A stretch of 40,233 nucleotides of DNA from Rhodobacteraceae bacterium UBA1943. Lineage in GTDB: Bacteria; Pseudomonadota; Alphaproteobacteria; Rhodobacterales; Rhodobacteraceae. Shown here one piece after another: positions 7,525-14,128 of the stretch (position 1 is the first letter of the stretch; every line of letters starts with the position of its first letter). Position numbers and translations under genes: made by a program. The notes beneath the pieces are model-generated. The model ran no database searches and had not been told where the DNA came from. It saw nothing but the letters and a program-made list of their open reading frames with translations. The stretch covers positions 10,301 to 50,533 of the forward strand of contig DDEX01000040.1 of assembly GCA_002336845.1 (NCBI GenBank). The letters run 5' to 3'.

Positions 7525-7536
7525 CGAAGGTCCGAT

Positions 7537-7611
7537 TGGAGCGGGCGATGAGATTCGAACTCACGACCCTAACCTTGGCAAGGTTATGCTCTACCCCTGA
7601 GCTACGCCCGC
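7537..7611 (-). tRNA. tRNA-Gly (GCC), copy 2
   Basis: Same 75-base sequence as the copy at 7328-7402, with anticodon GCC and encoded CCA. The short flanking sequence GATTGG at the 3' side is also shared, which suggests a tandem duplication. Confidence 0.95.
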
Positions 7612-7660
7612 ACCGTTCGGATGGCGGGGAAATAAGGGCTTCGCGAGCCGGGTGCAAGGG

Positions 7661-7709
7661 GAAAATGAAACGGGCCGCGCAATTTCCTGCACGGCCCGGA
7701 TTTCATTTT
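7661..7709 (-). terminator. Terminator of the DegT aminotransferase gene
   Basis: A 10-bp stem (7671-7680 with 7689-7698; CGGGCCGTGC / GCGCGGCCCG on the minus strand, one G-T pair) followed by TTTCATTTT. It lies 20 bases after the aminotransferase stop codon. Confidence 0.8.
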
Positions 7710-7729
7710 GTCGCCAATGCCTTGAGGCG

Positions 7730-8935
7730 TCAGGTTCCCTTGACCGAGGCCACGGCGGACAGCACTGCCGTGGCGATATAATCCAGCTCTGCCTCGGTCA
7801 GCCGGGTCGGCAGGCGCACATCGCAGGCCCGCATGAGCATGGCGCGGGTTTGCGGCAGGTCAGGCTGCGGGCCCAGAAACTCCCAGTTCCAGAAGGCGCG
7901 GGCATTGCCGTCGGACAGGCCGAACACCTGCACCGTGACACCGCGCTTTTTCGCCTCGGCCTGAAACCGCAGGGCCTCGGTATCGGTCCAGTCGCCCGCA
8001 AGGTTGAACTGGATCGAATCCGGCGCGCGTTCCTCGGGCGCAAGGGCAGGGGGCACGGTCAGGAAGGGGCTGGCATTCAACTGGTCCGCCACCCGGTCAT
8101 GCCCGGCACGGCCCTTGGCGACGCGGCCCGCCACCTCGGGCAATTGCGGCCGGATCACCGCCGCCGACAGGTTCTGCATACGCATGTTGTAAAGCGGCAG
8201 CTTGTTTTGCCACAGCATATAGCTGTTCTGCATGCCGGGATGCTTTTTCCAGTTCGACTCGTAGGCGCCCGACATGATCACGCAGCGCGCCGCCAATTCG
8301 GGGTCGTCGGTGATCAGGATGCCGCCTTCGCCCGCATTGACCAATTTGTAGGACTGGAAGGAAAAGCAGCCGATCTTGCCGATGGTGCCGATGTTGCGGC
8401 CATGCCATTTGGTGCCAAGGCTGTGCGCGGCATCCTCGACCACAGGAATATCGCGGGCATCGCACAGCGCCATGATCGCATCCATGTCGCTGGTGTGGCC
8501 GCGCATGTGGCTGATCATCACCGCCGCTGCACCGTCGAGCTTGGCTTCGAAATCTGCCATGTCCACGCGGTAATTCTCGCCCACCTCGACCAGAACCGGC
8601 ACGCAATCGGCGTGCACCACGGCCGAAGGCACGGCGGCAAAGGTAAAGGCCGGGATCAGCACCTTTGACCCGCGCGGCAGATCCAGTGCTTTGAGCGACA
8701 GGAACAGCGCAGCGGAACAGGAGGCCACAGCCAGCGCATAGCGCGCGCCCAGCAGGTCGGCGAATTCCTGTTCCAGAAGGGCGACGGGCGCGCCTTCGGG
8801 CGCCGTATAACGGAACAGATCGCCCGAGGTCAGCAGACGCTCGATCTCGGAGCGGGCGGCTTCGGGGATCGGTTCGGATTGGTGGACGTCGGGGGCGGTG
8901 GTTGGCGAGGTTAGGAGTTGGCCGTCAGGTGCCAT
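7730..8935 (-). CDS. DegT/DnrJ/EryC1/StrS-family aminotransferase
   Basis: A 401-residue PLP-dependent aminotransferase of the sugar aminotransferase family. The signature segments are PAFTFAAVPSAV (about residues 95-106), VVEDAAHSLGT with the pyridine-nitrogen-binding aspartate at 168, and SFQSYKLVNAGEGG with the Schiff-base lysine at 197. Family members transfer an amino group to keto-sugar nucleotides for polysaccharide or antibiotic sugars; some act on other substrates, so the exact reaction is open. The start at 8935 has only a weak AGGA upstream. It is the last recognisable chromosomal gene before the prophage and ends in a strong terminator. Confidence 0.9.
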   Translation of the reverse strand: MAPDGQLLTSPTTAPDVHQSEPIPEAARSEIERLLTSGDLFRYTAPEGAPVALLEQEFADLLGARYALAVASCSAALFLSLKALDLPRGSKVLIPAFTFAAVPSAVVHADCVPVLVEVGENYRVDMADFEAKLDGAAAVMISHMRGHTSDMDAIMALCDARDIPVVEDAAHSLGTKWHGRNIGTIGKIGCFSFQSYKLVNAGEGGILITDDPELAARCVIMSGAYESNWKKHPGMQNSYMLWQNKLPLYNMRMQNLSAAVIRPQLPEVAGRVAKGRAGHDRVADQLNASPFLTVPPALAPEERAPDSIQFNLAGDWTDTEALRFQAEAKKRGVTVQVFGLSDGNARAFWNWEFLGPQPDLPQTRAMLMRACDVRLPTRLTEAELDYIATAVLSAVASVKGT

Positions 8936-9393
8936 GTGAAGGATTCCTGAAACTGATCTTCAGGAAATCTTTAAACTCCCAGAGCGCAACAGGCCAGTGA
9001 CAATCCTCTGTCGCAGGCGGGATATTGCTGAAGTATTTTCTCCGGGGCCGGATCGCGGGCGACTGTTCCAGCCCATGGGCGCCGCCGGCGATTTGCGCTA
9101 GACAGGGTGGTCTCGCCCTCTGCAGCGCCTTCGATGATGGTCGGACTGGCGGTTCCTAGGGATGCACGGGGATGGGATTAAGTGCGGGAATCGGCCCGGG
9201 ATGAGCATGTCTTATGGCTAAGACGATGGTAGATGGCGTAGAAAAATCAGGCTTTTATGGAAGTCACAGGTTGTCTGTGGCACCCATGATGGATTGGACA
9301 GGTTCGCAATAAAATCAAGTCACTATTTTATCGTGTGTATACTGGCGTTACACCGATTTCAGGTCTGAACGATCTCTTTGGCCGGTAATGAAG
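8936..9393. other. Gene-free junction between chromosome and prophage
   Basis: About 460 bases with no convincing gene on either strand. They hold the 5' flank of the aminotransferase gene and, from about 9,180 on, a visibly less GC-rich stretch with small dyads: GTCTTA-TGGC-TAAGAC (9209-9224) and CACAG-GTTGT-CTGTG (9265-9279). The change in composition and the switch to phage genes right after it suggest the left end of the prophage lies here. No direct repeat that could be an att core can be confirmed, because the right end is outside the window. Confidence 0.5.
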
Positions 9394-9418
9394 AAGGGGC
9401 GGTGTTACCCAGCCCCTT
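9394..9418 (-). terminator. Candidate terminator of the leftward early operon
   Basis: A perfect 7-bp inverted repeat AAGGGGC / GCCCCTT with an 11-base loop overlaps the stop codon of the PrtN-like gene. On the minus strand it is followed by CTTCATT, a poor T-run. Confidence 0.45.
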
Positions 9419-9675
9419 TACCCATGTATTCGCTTCAGTTCATGAACTGCCGCGTCTCGCCTATCATCTATCCATCGCGCAAGGTCGGTGATGTGAACGC
9501 CCTTGGTCGCCTTCTGGCTGTCCTCGATCTGAACCACAGGGATCGTGATTTCGCCGGAAATGGATTTCCGCGCGAAATTCGATGGGGTCAGGTGCTGGAA
9601 ATAATCTCGGCAAACCAAGGGAAGCGGTATTATCGCCGTCTCATATTGGGCCATGAGAATAAAGGCTGTGTTCAT
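9418..9675 (-). CDS. PrtN-like (pyocin activator) family protein
   Basis: An 85-residue protein that matches the PrtN family pattern nearly end to end: MNTAFILMAQYETAIIPL, VCRDYFQHLTPSNFARK, GEITIPVVQIEDSQKATKG, VHITDLARWIDDRR. In Pseudomonas aeruginosa PrtN is a transcriptional activator of pyocin genes, repressed by PrtR and released on DNA damage. Homologues are common in prophages, where they probably act as small DNA-binding activators. Here it is the last gene of the leftward operon and overlaps the previous gene by 4 bases (ATGA). A role in switching on the late virion operon is plausible but is inference. Confidence 0.85.
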   Translation of the reverse strand: MNTAFILMAQYETAIIPLPLVCRDYFQHLTPSNFARKSISGEITIPVVQIEDSQKATKGVHITDLARWIDDRRDAAVHELKRIHG

Positions 9676-9884
9676 GGGCGATCTCCATTATTTTCGGTAT
9701 CGGTCGCGGCGGTAAGATGATCAGCGTCAAGAATATCAAGGAGTGCTTGACGGTCAGACACCAAACCGTCAGCAGGACAGTCTTGCAGAGCGCCGCCCAT
9801 GCCTAAGCCTTCCTCTCCGCATTTGTGGCAGCGGCCTTTGAACGGCTGTCCGAAGGGGCTGGTGCGAATAACAGCATGGGTCAT
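9672..9884 (-). CDS. Small phage protein with Cys-x2-Cys motif
   Basis: Seventy residues, unknown function. The N-terminal half has GRCHKCGEEGLGMGG, a single zinc-ribbon-like CxxC, with one more cysteine in LQDCPADG. The C-terminal half is acidic. It overlaps both neighbours by 4 bases, showing translational coupling in the operon. It might bind a metal or nucleic acid; nothing stronger can be said. Confidence 0.65.
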   Translation of the reverse strand: MTHAVIRTSPFGQPFKGRCHKCGEEGLGMGGALQDCPADGLVSDRQALLDILDADHLTAATDTENNGDRP

Positions 9885-10156
9885 CTTTCTGCTTCCTCAT
9901 TGTCGATGCGGCGATCTCGGATCATCATCCCCAGTTCGCGCGATGTGACTTCCTTCGCGCCGAATTCGACAGCCTTGACCCGCGCTCCTTTCGACAGGTC
10001 GAAATGCTCATAGACAGTTCCGGCCTTCTGTATCCACTTCCGCTTGACGCCGACGCGATCCGCCATGGCAAGTAGTTCATCGGTCGTGTCGGCCATCATG
10101 TGGCACATGATCATTCGGCCAAAATGATGCTTCGCTTCATCGACATAGACAGCCAT
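9881..10156 (-). CDS. DUF4031 domain protein
   Basis: A 91-residue protein starting at the ATG at 10156, which has GAGAGG seven bases upstream; a GTG at 10162 is too close to that site. The sequence MAVYVDEAKHHFGRMIMCHM, then ADTTDELLAMADRVGVKRKWIQ, fits the DUF4031 family, whose members are widespread in phages and bacteria and have no known biochemical function. A conserved histidine/arginine-rich core is visible. It overlaps the next gene by 4 bases. Confidence 0.85.
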   Translation of the reverse strand: MAVYVDEAKHHFGRMIMCHMMADTTDELLAMADRVGVKRKWIQKAGTVYEHFDLSKGARVKAVEFGAKEVTSRELGMMIRDRRIDNEEAER

Positions 10157-10158
10157 GC

Positions 10159-10224
10159 TCACGCCTCTCCCTTAGCTGCGGCCTCATACGCTGCCGCCAG
10201 CGCGGCAATGTCGATCTGGGTCAT
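10159..10224 (-). CDS. Possible 21-residue peptide in the early operon
   Basis: A short frame starting MTQIDIAALAAAYEAAAK, alanine-rich and probably helical. It ends two bases before the DUF4031 start codon and has a weak AGGA about eight bases upstream of its ATG. The tight spacing fits the operon style, but the frame is so short that it may only be a leader that couples translation into the DUF4031 gene. Confidence 0.35.
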   Translation of the reverse strand: MTQIDIAALAAAYEAAAKGEA

Positions 10225-10285
10225 GTATCCGATCCTCTATCTGGCGTTCAGGATGCTGCCCGACACGCGGGCAGTCACCAGAGCG

Positions 10286-10507
10286 TCAGTCCGCAGCGCG
10301 GCGCTTTTTCTTACGCAGCGCCATAAGTTCCTTGTCGGCCCAGAAGTAGGTCACCGCAGGCAGATCGGGCAGCGCCGTCACGCCGGGCAGGTTGTCGGCC
10401 CGGAAGTAGGTGATCTGATCAAAATCAGGGTTCGAGGCAAGCCACTGATCATACTTGGCTTGGCTATAGAATTCGACGCGGGTTTGCGGGACTTGTTTTG
10501 CAGCCAT
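10286..10507 (-). CDS. Hypothetical phage protein with internal repeat
   Basis: Seventy-three residues from an ATG with GGAGAG eight bases upstream. The protein contains two similar segments, ITYFRADNLPGV (about 38-49) and VTYFWADKELMA (about 57-68), which reflect a DNA repeat around 10,340 and 10,400. It ends with a basic tail KKKRRAAD. The family is not recognised. Confidence 0.6.
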   Translation of the reverse strand: MAAKQVPQTRVEFYSQAKYDQWLASNPDFDQITYFRADNLPGVTALPDLPAVTYFWADKELMALRKKKRRAAD

Positions 10508-10536
10508 TTTGGTATCTCTCCTGTGAAGACTGTTGG

Positions 10537-10977
10537 TTAAGGGCGAATGTCGCAACGCTTTGGGGCGATGACGCGCTGGCAGGCGTTCTTTGCGCTGGCC
10601 GCGTCGCCATTCGGGCCGATGATGACCCGCAGCCGACCATCGGGCTTGATGCAGCACTGGCGATAGGACGGGCCGTCCTGCCCATCTGATCCGTTCGACG
10701 CCGGACGCGCCGGTTCTGGTTTCTGATTTCCGCCGCCAAGGTCTTCGCCATTCGGCCCGGTCCACGACCCGTCCGGGTTCTGGGTGGAACCGGGGATAGC
10801 ATTCGCCGGGGTCGCATAGGCCCAGACTGCAATGGTCACAGCGAGGACTAACGCAGCGAATATGTAGACCAGCCGAACGAGGCCACGGCTTGCGGTCTGC
10901 GGCGGTGCTACCCAGTCGAATTCCTGCTGGTCATGGCTATCCAGGGTGCGGATGCGGTGCGGAACATCGGGGCGCAT
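10537..10977 (-). CDS. Membrane-anchored phage protein, unknown
   Basis: A 146-residue protein with a short cytoplasmic N terminus, one membrane segment (about residues 33-55, LVRLVYIFAALVLAVTIAVW) and a polar, glycine-rich outer domain with four cysteines in its last 40 residues. That suggests disulfides in the periplasm. The signal may be an uncleaved anchor or a signal peptide cut after TPANA. The start codon overlaps the stop of the upstream gene (TGATG). Function unknown; superinfection exclusion or lysis accessory roles would fit a membrane protein in an early operon but there is no direct evidence. Confidence 0.65.
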   Translation of the reverse strand: MRPDVPHRIRTLDSHDQQEFDWVAPPQTASRGLVRLVYIFAALVLAVTIAVWAYATPANAIPGSTQNPDGSWTGPNGEDLGGGNQKPEPARPASNGSDGQDGPSYRQCCIKPDGRLRVIIGPNGDAASAKNACQRVIAPKRCDIRP

Positions 10978-11129
10978 CAGAACACCCCCGTTGCCTTGAG
11001 AGCGCAGATCACGACCCCGGCGAAGAACGCCGCGCCGTGGGTGAAGATCGGAAACATAACGCGGTGCGCTGCTTCAATCAGTTCTTCCGGGCTGTATCCT
11101 ATGGTATCGGCCTTGCTAGAGCGGTCCAT
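10977..11129 (-). CDS. Small single-span membrane protein, unknown
   Basis: Fifty residues: a polar N-terminal half and a hydrophobic C-terminal segment (about residues 25-46, MFPIFTHGAAFFAGVVICAL). The ATG at 11129 has GAGG six bases upstream. It is the first gene after the operator pair at 11148-11193 and overlaps the next membrane protein gene, so the two are likely made together. Confidence 0.6.
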   Translation of the reverse strand: MDRSSKADTIGYSPEELIEAAHRVMFPIFTHGAAFFAGVVICALKATGVF

Positions 11130-11147
11130 GTTGTTCCTCATATCAAC

Positions 11148-11192
11148 GTTGTGATAAACACAACACTAAGTCCAGCGTTGTGTTTATGTCAA
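11148..11192 (-). promoter_or_regulatory. Promoter with two dyad operators (early promoter 2)
   Basis: On the minus strand a perfect -35 TTGACA (11192-11187), 17 bases, then TTAGTG (11169-11164) as the -10. Operator 1 is the 17-bp dyad GTTGTG-ATAAA-CACAAC (11148-11164), touching the -10. Operator 2, GTTGTGTTTATGTCAAC (11177-11193), covers the -35. The two operators also form an 11-bp inverted repeat of each other (ATAAACACAAC and GTTGTGTTTAT). The layout is that of a repressed phage promoter driving the genes from 11,129 to 9,418. Confidence 0.65.
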
Positions 11193-11202
11193 CACTTGAA
11201 TT

Positions 11203-11571
11203 TCAGTCCAACATGATTTCTGCTCGGCGCTTTGCCTCGGCCTGTTCCTTGGCGGCGATCATCTTCATCACGGCCAGAACAACGCGCCGATGCGCGATCT
11301 CGCCGCGCCTGAGTGAAAAGGCGACATTCTTCGGCTTCCTGCCGATCTGCCGGGCAAGGTCAGCGATGCTCATGAATTTCATCCCGGCAACGGTGACTGG
11401 CTTTGTCTTGGGAGACTTCCTGTTCTTCGCCGGGATGTAGCTGCGCCCCAGGCCAAGGGTGCCAGGGTCGCGCCTTGATATGGCGTCATAGACCGTTGCG
11501 ACCTTGACGCCCAGAGCCGCAGCGGCATCGTGGGCTGACGGATAGATGACGCCGCGCACAGCAACTGGCAT
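11203..11571 (-). CDS. NUMOD1-like double helix-turn-helix DNA-binding protein
   Basis: A basic 122-residue protein; the ATG at 11571 overlaps the previous stop (TGATG), with an alternative at 11577. Two NUMOD1-type units are visible: VRGVIYPSAHDAAAALGVKVATVYDAI (about residues 6-32) and VAGMKFMSIADLARQIGRKPKNVAFSL (about 61-87), each with the pattern short strand, Ser-Ile/Ala, helix, LG, turn, helix. Such modules bind DNA in homing endonucleases and phage regulators. No nuclease domain is attached. It lies just upstream of the operator region at 11,148 and could be a regulator of this operon, but that is inference. Confidence 0.65.
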   Translation of the reverse strand: MPVAVRGVIYPSAHDAAAALGVKVATVYDAISRRDPGTLGLGRSYIPAKNRKSPKTKPVTVAGMKFMSIADLARQIGRKPKNVAFSLRRGEIAHRRVVLAVMKMIAAKEQAEAKRRAEIMLD

Positions 11572-11774
11572 CACCATTCTTTGTGCGCCCCGTCTCGCTC
11601 GTTCTGGTCGTATCCCTCGTTGTATTCTTTGATCTCATCGGGCGAGAGGTCATCGACGCGAAACCGGCCCAGCCCGTCCATCCATTTGTGCGGTTTCGGC
11701 GGGCGGCGGTAATAGCTGTCAGCCGCGCCACGGTCGCGCGGTGATACTGGGCGATCTGCCGGACTTTCCATCAT
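11571..11774 (-). CDS. Small hypothetical phage protein
   Basis: A 67-residue hydrophilic protein starting at the ATG at 11774, which overlaps the previous stop by four bases (ATGA) and has GGGGAAG just upstream. It contains DGLGRFRVDDLSPDEIKEYNEGYDQNE in its C-terminal half (about 32-58). No family is recognised. The frame stays open to 11825 but the start at 11774 fits the overlapping operon pattern. Confidence 0.55.
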   Translation of the reverse strand: MMESPADRPVSPRDRGAADSYYRRPPKPHKWMDGLGRFRVDDLSPDEIKEYNEGYDQNERDGAHKEW

Positions 11775-12172
11775 TCTTCCCCATGCAGAGGGACGGGCGG
11801 CAATGATGCCAGCCACTCGTTGCACTCGGTCGCGGTTATCCCGCAGCTTCCTGTGTCGGCGATGGCATCAAGGCGCTGCTGGCGTGTCTTCGGGGCTGAC
11901 CTTGCCAGTGGTGACTTGCGGGGATCGGTCGCGCGCACTTCCTCGCCGCGCAGGATGCGGTTCACGGCCACAAGGACATCGGCCCAGCGCCTGGGCTGCG
12001 ACACGGCTGCGCGCGCCTCTGCCGGGATGTGCATTTTGGCAGCGATGTTTCGCCCGACGCCAATAATCGCCAGATCAGCGATCAGCTTCACGGTGCTGTC
12101 GTCGTCCATCGCACGGATGTCTTTCGGCATGAGGCAGGCCAGCCTGCGCGCAGCATCGAATTGATCGGTCAT
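11771..12172 (-). CDS. Hypothetical phage protein
   Basis: A 133-residue soluble protein. The ATG at 12172 overlaps the methyltransferase-like stop codon by four bases and has GGGAA upstream. The N-terminal part is helical (QFDAARRLACLMPKDIRAM, then VKLIADLAIIGVGRNIAAKM); the C-terminal part has TRQQRLDAIADTGSCGITATECNEWLASLPP. No known domain is recognised. Confidence 0.6.
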   Translation of the reverse strand: MTDQFDAARRLACLMPKDIRAMDDDSTVKLIADLAIIGVGRNIAAKMHIPAEARAAVSQPRRWADVLVAVNRILRGEEVRATDPRKSPLARSAPKTRQQRLDAIADTGSCGITATECNEWLASLPPVPLHGEE

Positions 12173-12891
12173 GCCAGTTCCCTTTCCTGCCCTGCCGCAA
12201 ATCCAGTCCATTGTGCGGCGCAGGCGGCGGCAACGCCCTCGAACGTGCGTGAGCGGAACCGCCAGCTGTCGGGGCCTGGCGACGCCCGATGGATTGCAGA
12301 CCAGGCTTTGTGTTCGTCAGTTCCCGGCGCTGGCGGGGTCAGACGGTTCGTCGCCTGTAATGGCGGCAGTCCGCGCAAATAGAACCCGGTCGCCTTGAAG
12401 AACGGCTCACCGAACCACCACGGCTGGATGATCTGCGGGCGCACCCAGTTGACGATGCGTTCGCGGGCGTGTCCGTGCATGACGGGGTTTTCGACGGCGA
12501 TGCGTTGGATGGGCGCATTCAGGCAGGCATTGAACAGATCGACGCCAAGCCGCAACTGGTCCCATATGAAGGCCAGCCGCCTATCCCGATCCCATTCCAG
12601 ATAGGCCGCGCAGACGGCGGGCGTATGTTCCTCTGGCTTCAGCTTAGTCGGCGGCTCAGACAGCCACCTGACGCCGCTGTTGCACAGCCTCGTGCATGGC
12701 GGGTGCATGACGGCCAGCAAGTCCCAGCCCATGTCGAGGTAGTCGCGCACGTCGCCGATCAGGTGCCGGTTTGATCCGTCCTCTGCTGGCAGAATGTCGT
12801 TCGACCAGACATCGTGTCCCAGCGCGGCGAAGGCGCGACGCATGACGCCGGAAGTCTCGCATCCAATCAGAATTCGCATAGGGGCTGGCAT
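12169..12891 (-). CDS. Phage DNA cytosine methyltransferase-like protein
   Basis: A 240-residue protein with reduced C5-cytosine methyltransferase motifs: the SAM-site start ILIGCETSGVMRRAF (residues 7-21), a second acidic strand GHDVWSNDILP, the catalytic-loop motif HPPCTRLCNSG with Cys66, and VENP with Glu134. The order is that of motifs I, II, IV and VI. It is far shorter than a full restriction-type enzyme and no clear target-recognition domain is seen, which is usual for a phage family with this start. It may protect phage DNA or modify bases, or act on another substrate. The start overlaps the previous stop (TGATG). Confidence 0.7.
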   Translation of the reverse strand: MPAPMRILIGCETSGVMRRAFAALGHDVWSNDILPAEDGSNRHLIGDVRDYLDMGWDLLAVMHPPCTRLCNSGVRWLSEPPTKLKPEEHTPAVCAAYLEWDRDRRLAFIWDQLRLGVDLFNACLNAPIQRIAVENPVMHGHARERIVNWVRPQIIQPWWFGEPFFKATGFYLRGLPPLQATNRLTPPAPGTDEHKAWSAIHRASPGPDSWRFRSRTFEGVAAACAAQWTGFAAGQERELA

Positions 12892-13181
12892 CAGATGTCC
12901 TCGCTGTTCGTGACGGCGCTAGGAACCGGCGCGTCCTTCTGGCGCAGCGATAGGAACCAGATGCGGTATCCGGGTCCGTCAGGGTCCGATGCATCGACCT
13001 TGAGGCTGGTAGCCTTTGCTTGGATTTTGCGGATGTTCTTCGCCCAATAGGTGAACGCAGCAAGGACGCGGGTGCGCTCCTTGTCGGTATCAACATGCCA
13101 GCTTGCGCCAGGACGAAGCCGGGCGAAGTCATACTTCTCGCCCCCTCTGGCGGGTTTCACCACGTCAAGTCGTTCTTTCAC
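12891..13181 (-). CDS. First gene of the leftward early operon, unknown (DUF7303-like)
   Basis: A 96-residue protein read from a GTG at 13181 with GAGG five bases upstream. The middle part, EKYDFARLRPGASWHV, followed by helix VLAAFTYWAKN and ending in GYRIWFLSLR, looks like a family of small phage proteins (DUF7303 pattern: YPF, GDSF, basic helix, R-x-W). It is basic in the middle and may bind nucleic acid. It is the first gene behind early promoter 1, so it should be made in the earliest leftward transcript. Confidence 0.55.
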   Translation of the reverse strand: MKERLDVVKPARGGEKYDFARLRPGASWHVDTDKERTRVLAAFTYWAKNIRKIQAKATSLKVDASDPDGPGYRIWFLSLRQKDAPVPSAVTNSEDI

Positions 13182-13194
13182 TTGCGCCTCGTAT

Positions 13195-13239
13195 GTTGTG
13201 ATTACAACAACGATAATGGCAAAAATCGCATCACGTCAA
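13195..13239 (-). promoter_or_regulatory. Promoter with dyad operator (early promoter 1)
   Basis: On the minus strand TTGACG (13239-13234), 17 bases, TTATCG (13216-13211). The operator GTTGTGATTACAACAAC (plus strand 13195-13211) touches the -10 exactly as operator 1 does at early promoter 2. Between the operator and the start is the ribosome site GAGG. The shared minus-strand segment after each -10 contains TATCACAAC or AATCACAAC. Confidence 0.65.
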
Positions 13240-13597
13240 TCAGAAAGTTTAGACGTTCGGGCAGTTTCGTTCCGTTGAAAGTGTTTTGGAGTTATGGCAG
13301 ATCATGGCGCGTTACAGTTTTTCAAAAGATCGAAAAACGACTTGCGCCCTTCTTTTTATATTTGTTTTCATATAGTTACAATATATAGGCAAATACAATA
13401 ACAAAGAGGGGTAGCTGTAGAATAGCAGATAAAAAGAACAGAATGAGAACATGCGTGGTTGGAAGTGAAATGTGGAGCGACTAGGGAAATGCGTTCTAAC
13501 AACCCAAATGCCCAAACATTCTAGCGTTGATGTTGGGGGCTATTTTCACAACAACCTTTCTCGCCGTAGACATGGACCGATCTGAAGGACCGGGGAC
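13240..13597. other. AT-rich control region between divergent phage operons
   Basis: No convincing gene. The stretch 13,340-13,450 is strikingly AT-rich for this replicon (for example TTTTTATATTTG and ACAATATATAGG). It contains an inverted repeat GTTTTTC-N8-GAAAAAC (13317-13338), a bulged dyad CCCAAACAT / ATGTTGGG (13511-13537) and the element ACAACCTTTC (13551-13560), which recurs ahead of two later genes. The late promoter must lie here or be absent; no -35/-10 pair is good enough to name. A replication origin or packaging site are other possibilities. Confidence 0.45.
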
Positions 13598-14128
13598 ATG
13601 AGCGCGAAGCTGACGCCAAAGCAGCAAAGATTTGTCGATGAATACCTGATCGACCTGAACGCAACGCAGGCGGCGATCCGGGCTGGTTACTCGCAGAAGA
13701 CCTGCAAGGAGATCGCGGCGGAAAACTTGTCAAAACCTTACATCCGAGAGGCCATAAACTCCGCCCTTGATAGCAGGTCGAAGGAAACCCAGATCGACGC
13801 CGCGTGGGTTCTCAAGCGCCTCGCCGCAGAAGCCGAAGCTGACGTGGCCGATCTCTATGGCGAAGACGGACAGCTTCTGCCGGTCAATGAATGGCCTCTG
13901 ATTTGGAGGCAGGGCCTGGTCGCTGGGGTCGAGATCGAAGAAATCTCGGTCGAAGGCGTGAAGATGGGCGAGATCAAAAAGGTTCGCCTGTCTGACCGCG
14001 TGAAGCGCCTCGAACTGATCGGCAAGCACGTCCGCGTGAACGCCTTCCAGGAGATCGTGCAGCACAAGGGGCTGGAAGGTCTGGCAGACCGGCTGGCGCG
14101 GGCGAAGAAGCGCAGGTCGAAGGAATGA
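13598..14128 (+). CDS. terS: Terminase small subunit
   Basis: A 176-residue protein of the Terminase_2 type. The N-terminal DNA-binding helix-turn-helix is typical: LTPKQQRFVDEYLIDLNATQAAIRAGYS, then AAENLSKPYIREAI. The C-terminal part is charged and helical, for oligomer formation and contact with the large subunit. It recognises phage DNA and starts packaging. It opens the rightward virion operon and overlaps the large subunit gene by four bases. Confidence 0.92.
   Translation: MSAKLTPKQQRFVDEYLIDLNATQAAIRAGYSQKTCKEIAAENLSKPYIREAINSALDSRSKETQIDAAWVLKRLAAEAEADVADLYGEDGQLLPVNEWPLIWRQGLVAGVEIEEISVEGVKMGEIKKVRLSDRVKRLELIGKHVRVNAFQEIVQHKGLEGLADRLARAKKRRSKE

Noticed and set aside
7652..8668. Plus-strand frame opposite the DegT aminotransferase
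   Set aside because: Antisense shadow; the aminotransferase has its catalytic lysine and conserved motifs on the minus strand.
9388..9720. A 110-codon plus-strand frame
   Set aside because: It is opposite the PrtN-like gene, which is well supported.
13312..13515. A 67-codon hydrophobic frame on the minus strand in the AT-rich island
   Set aside because: It needs a TTG start without ribosome site, and its hydrophobic look follows from the AT-rich DNA.
13530..13556. A third operator-like site before the terminase gene (GTTGG...CACAAC)
   Set aside because: Arm spacing does not fit the 17-bp dyads and there is no promoter with the shared geometry.
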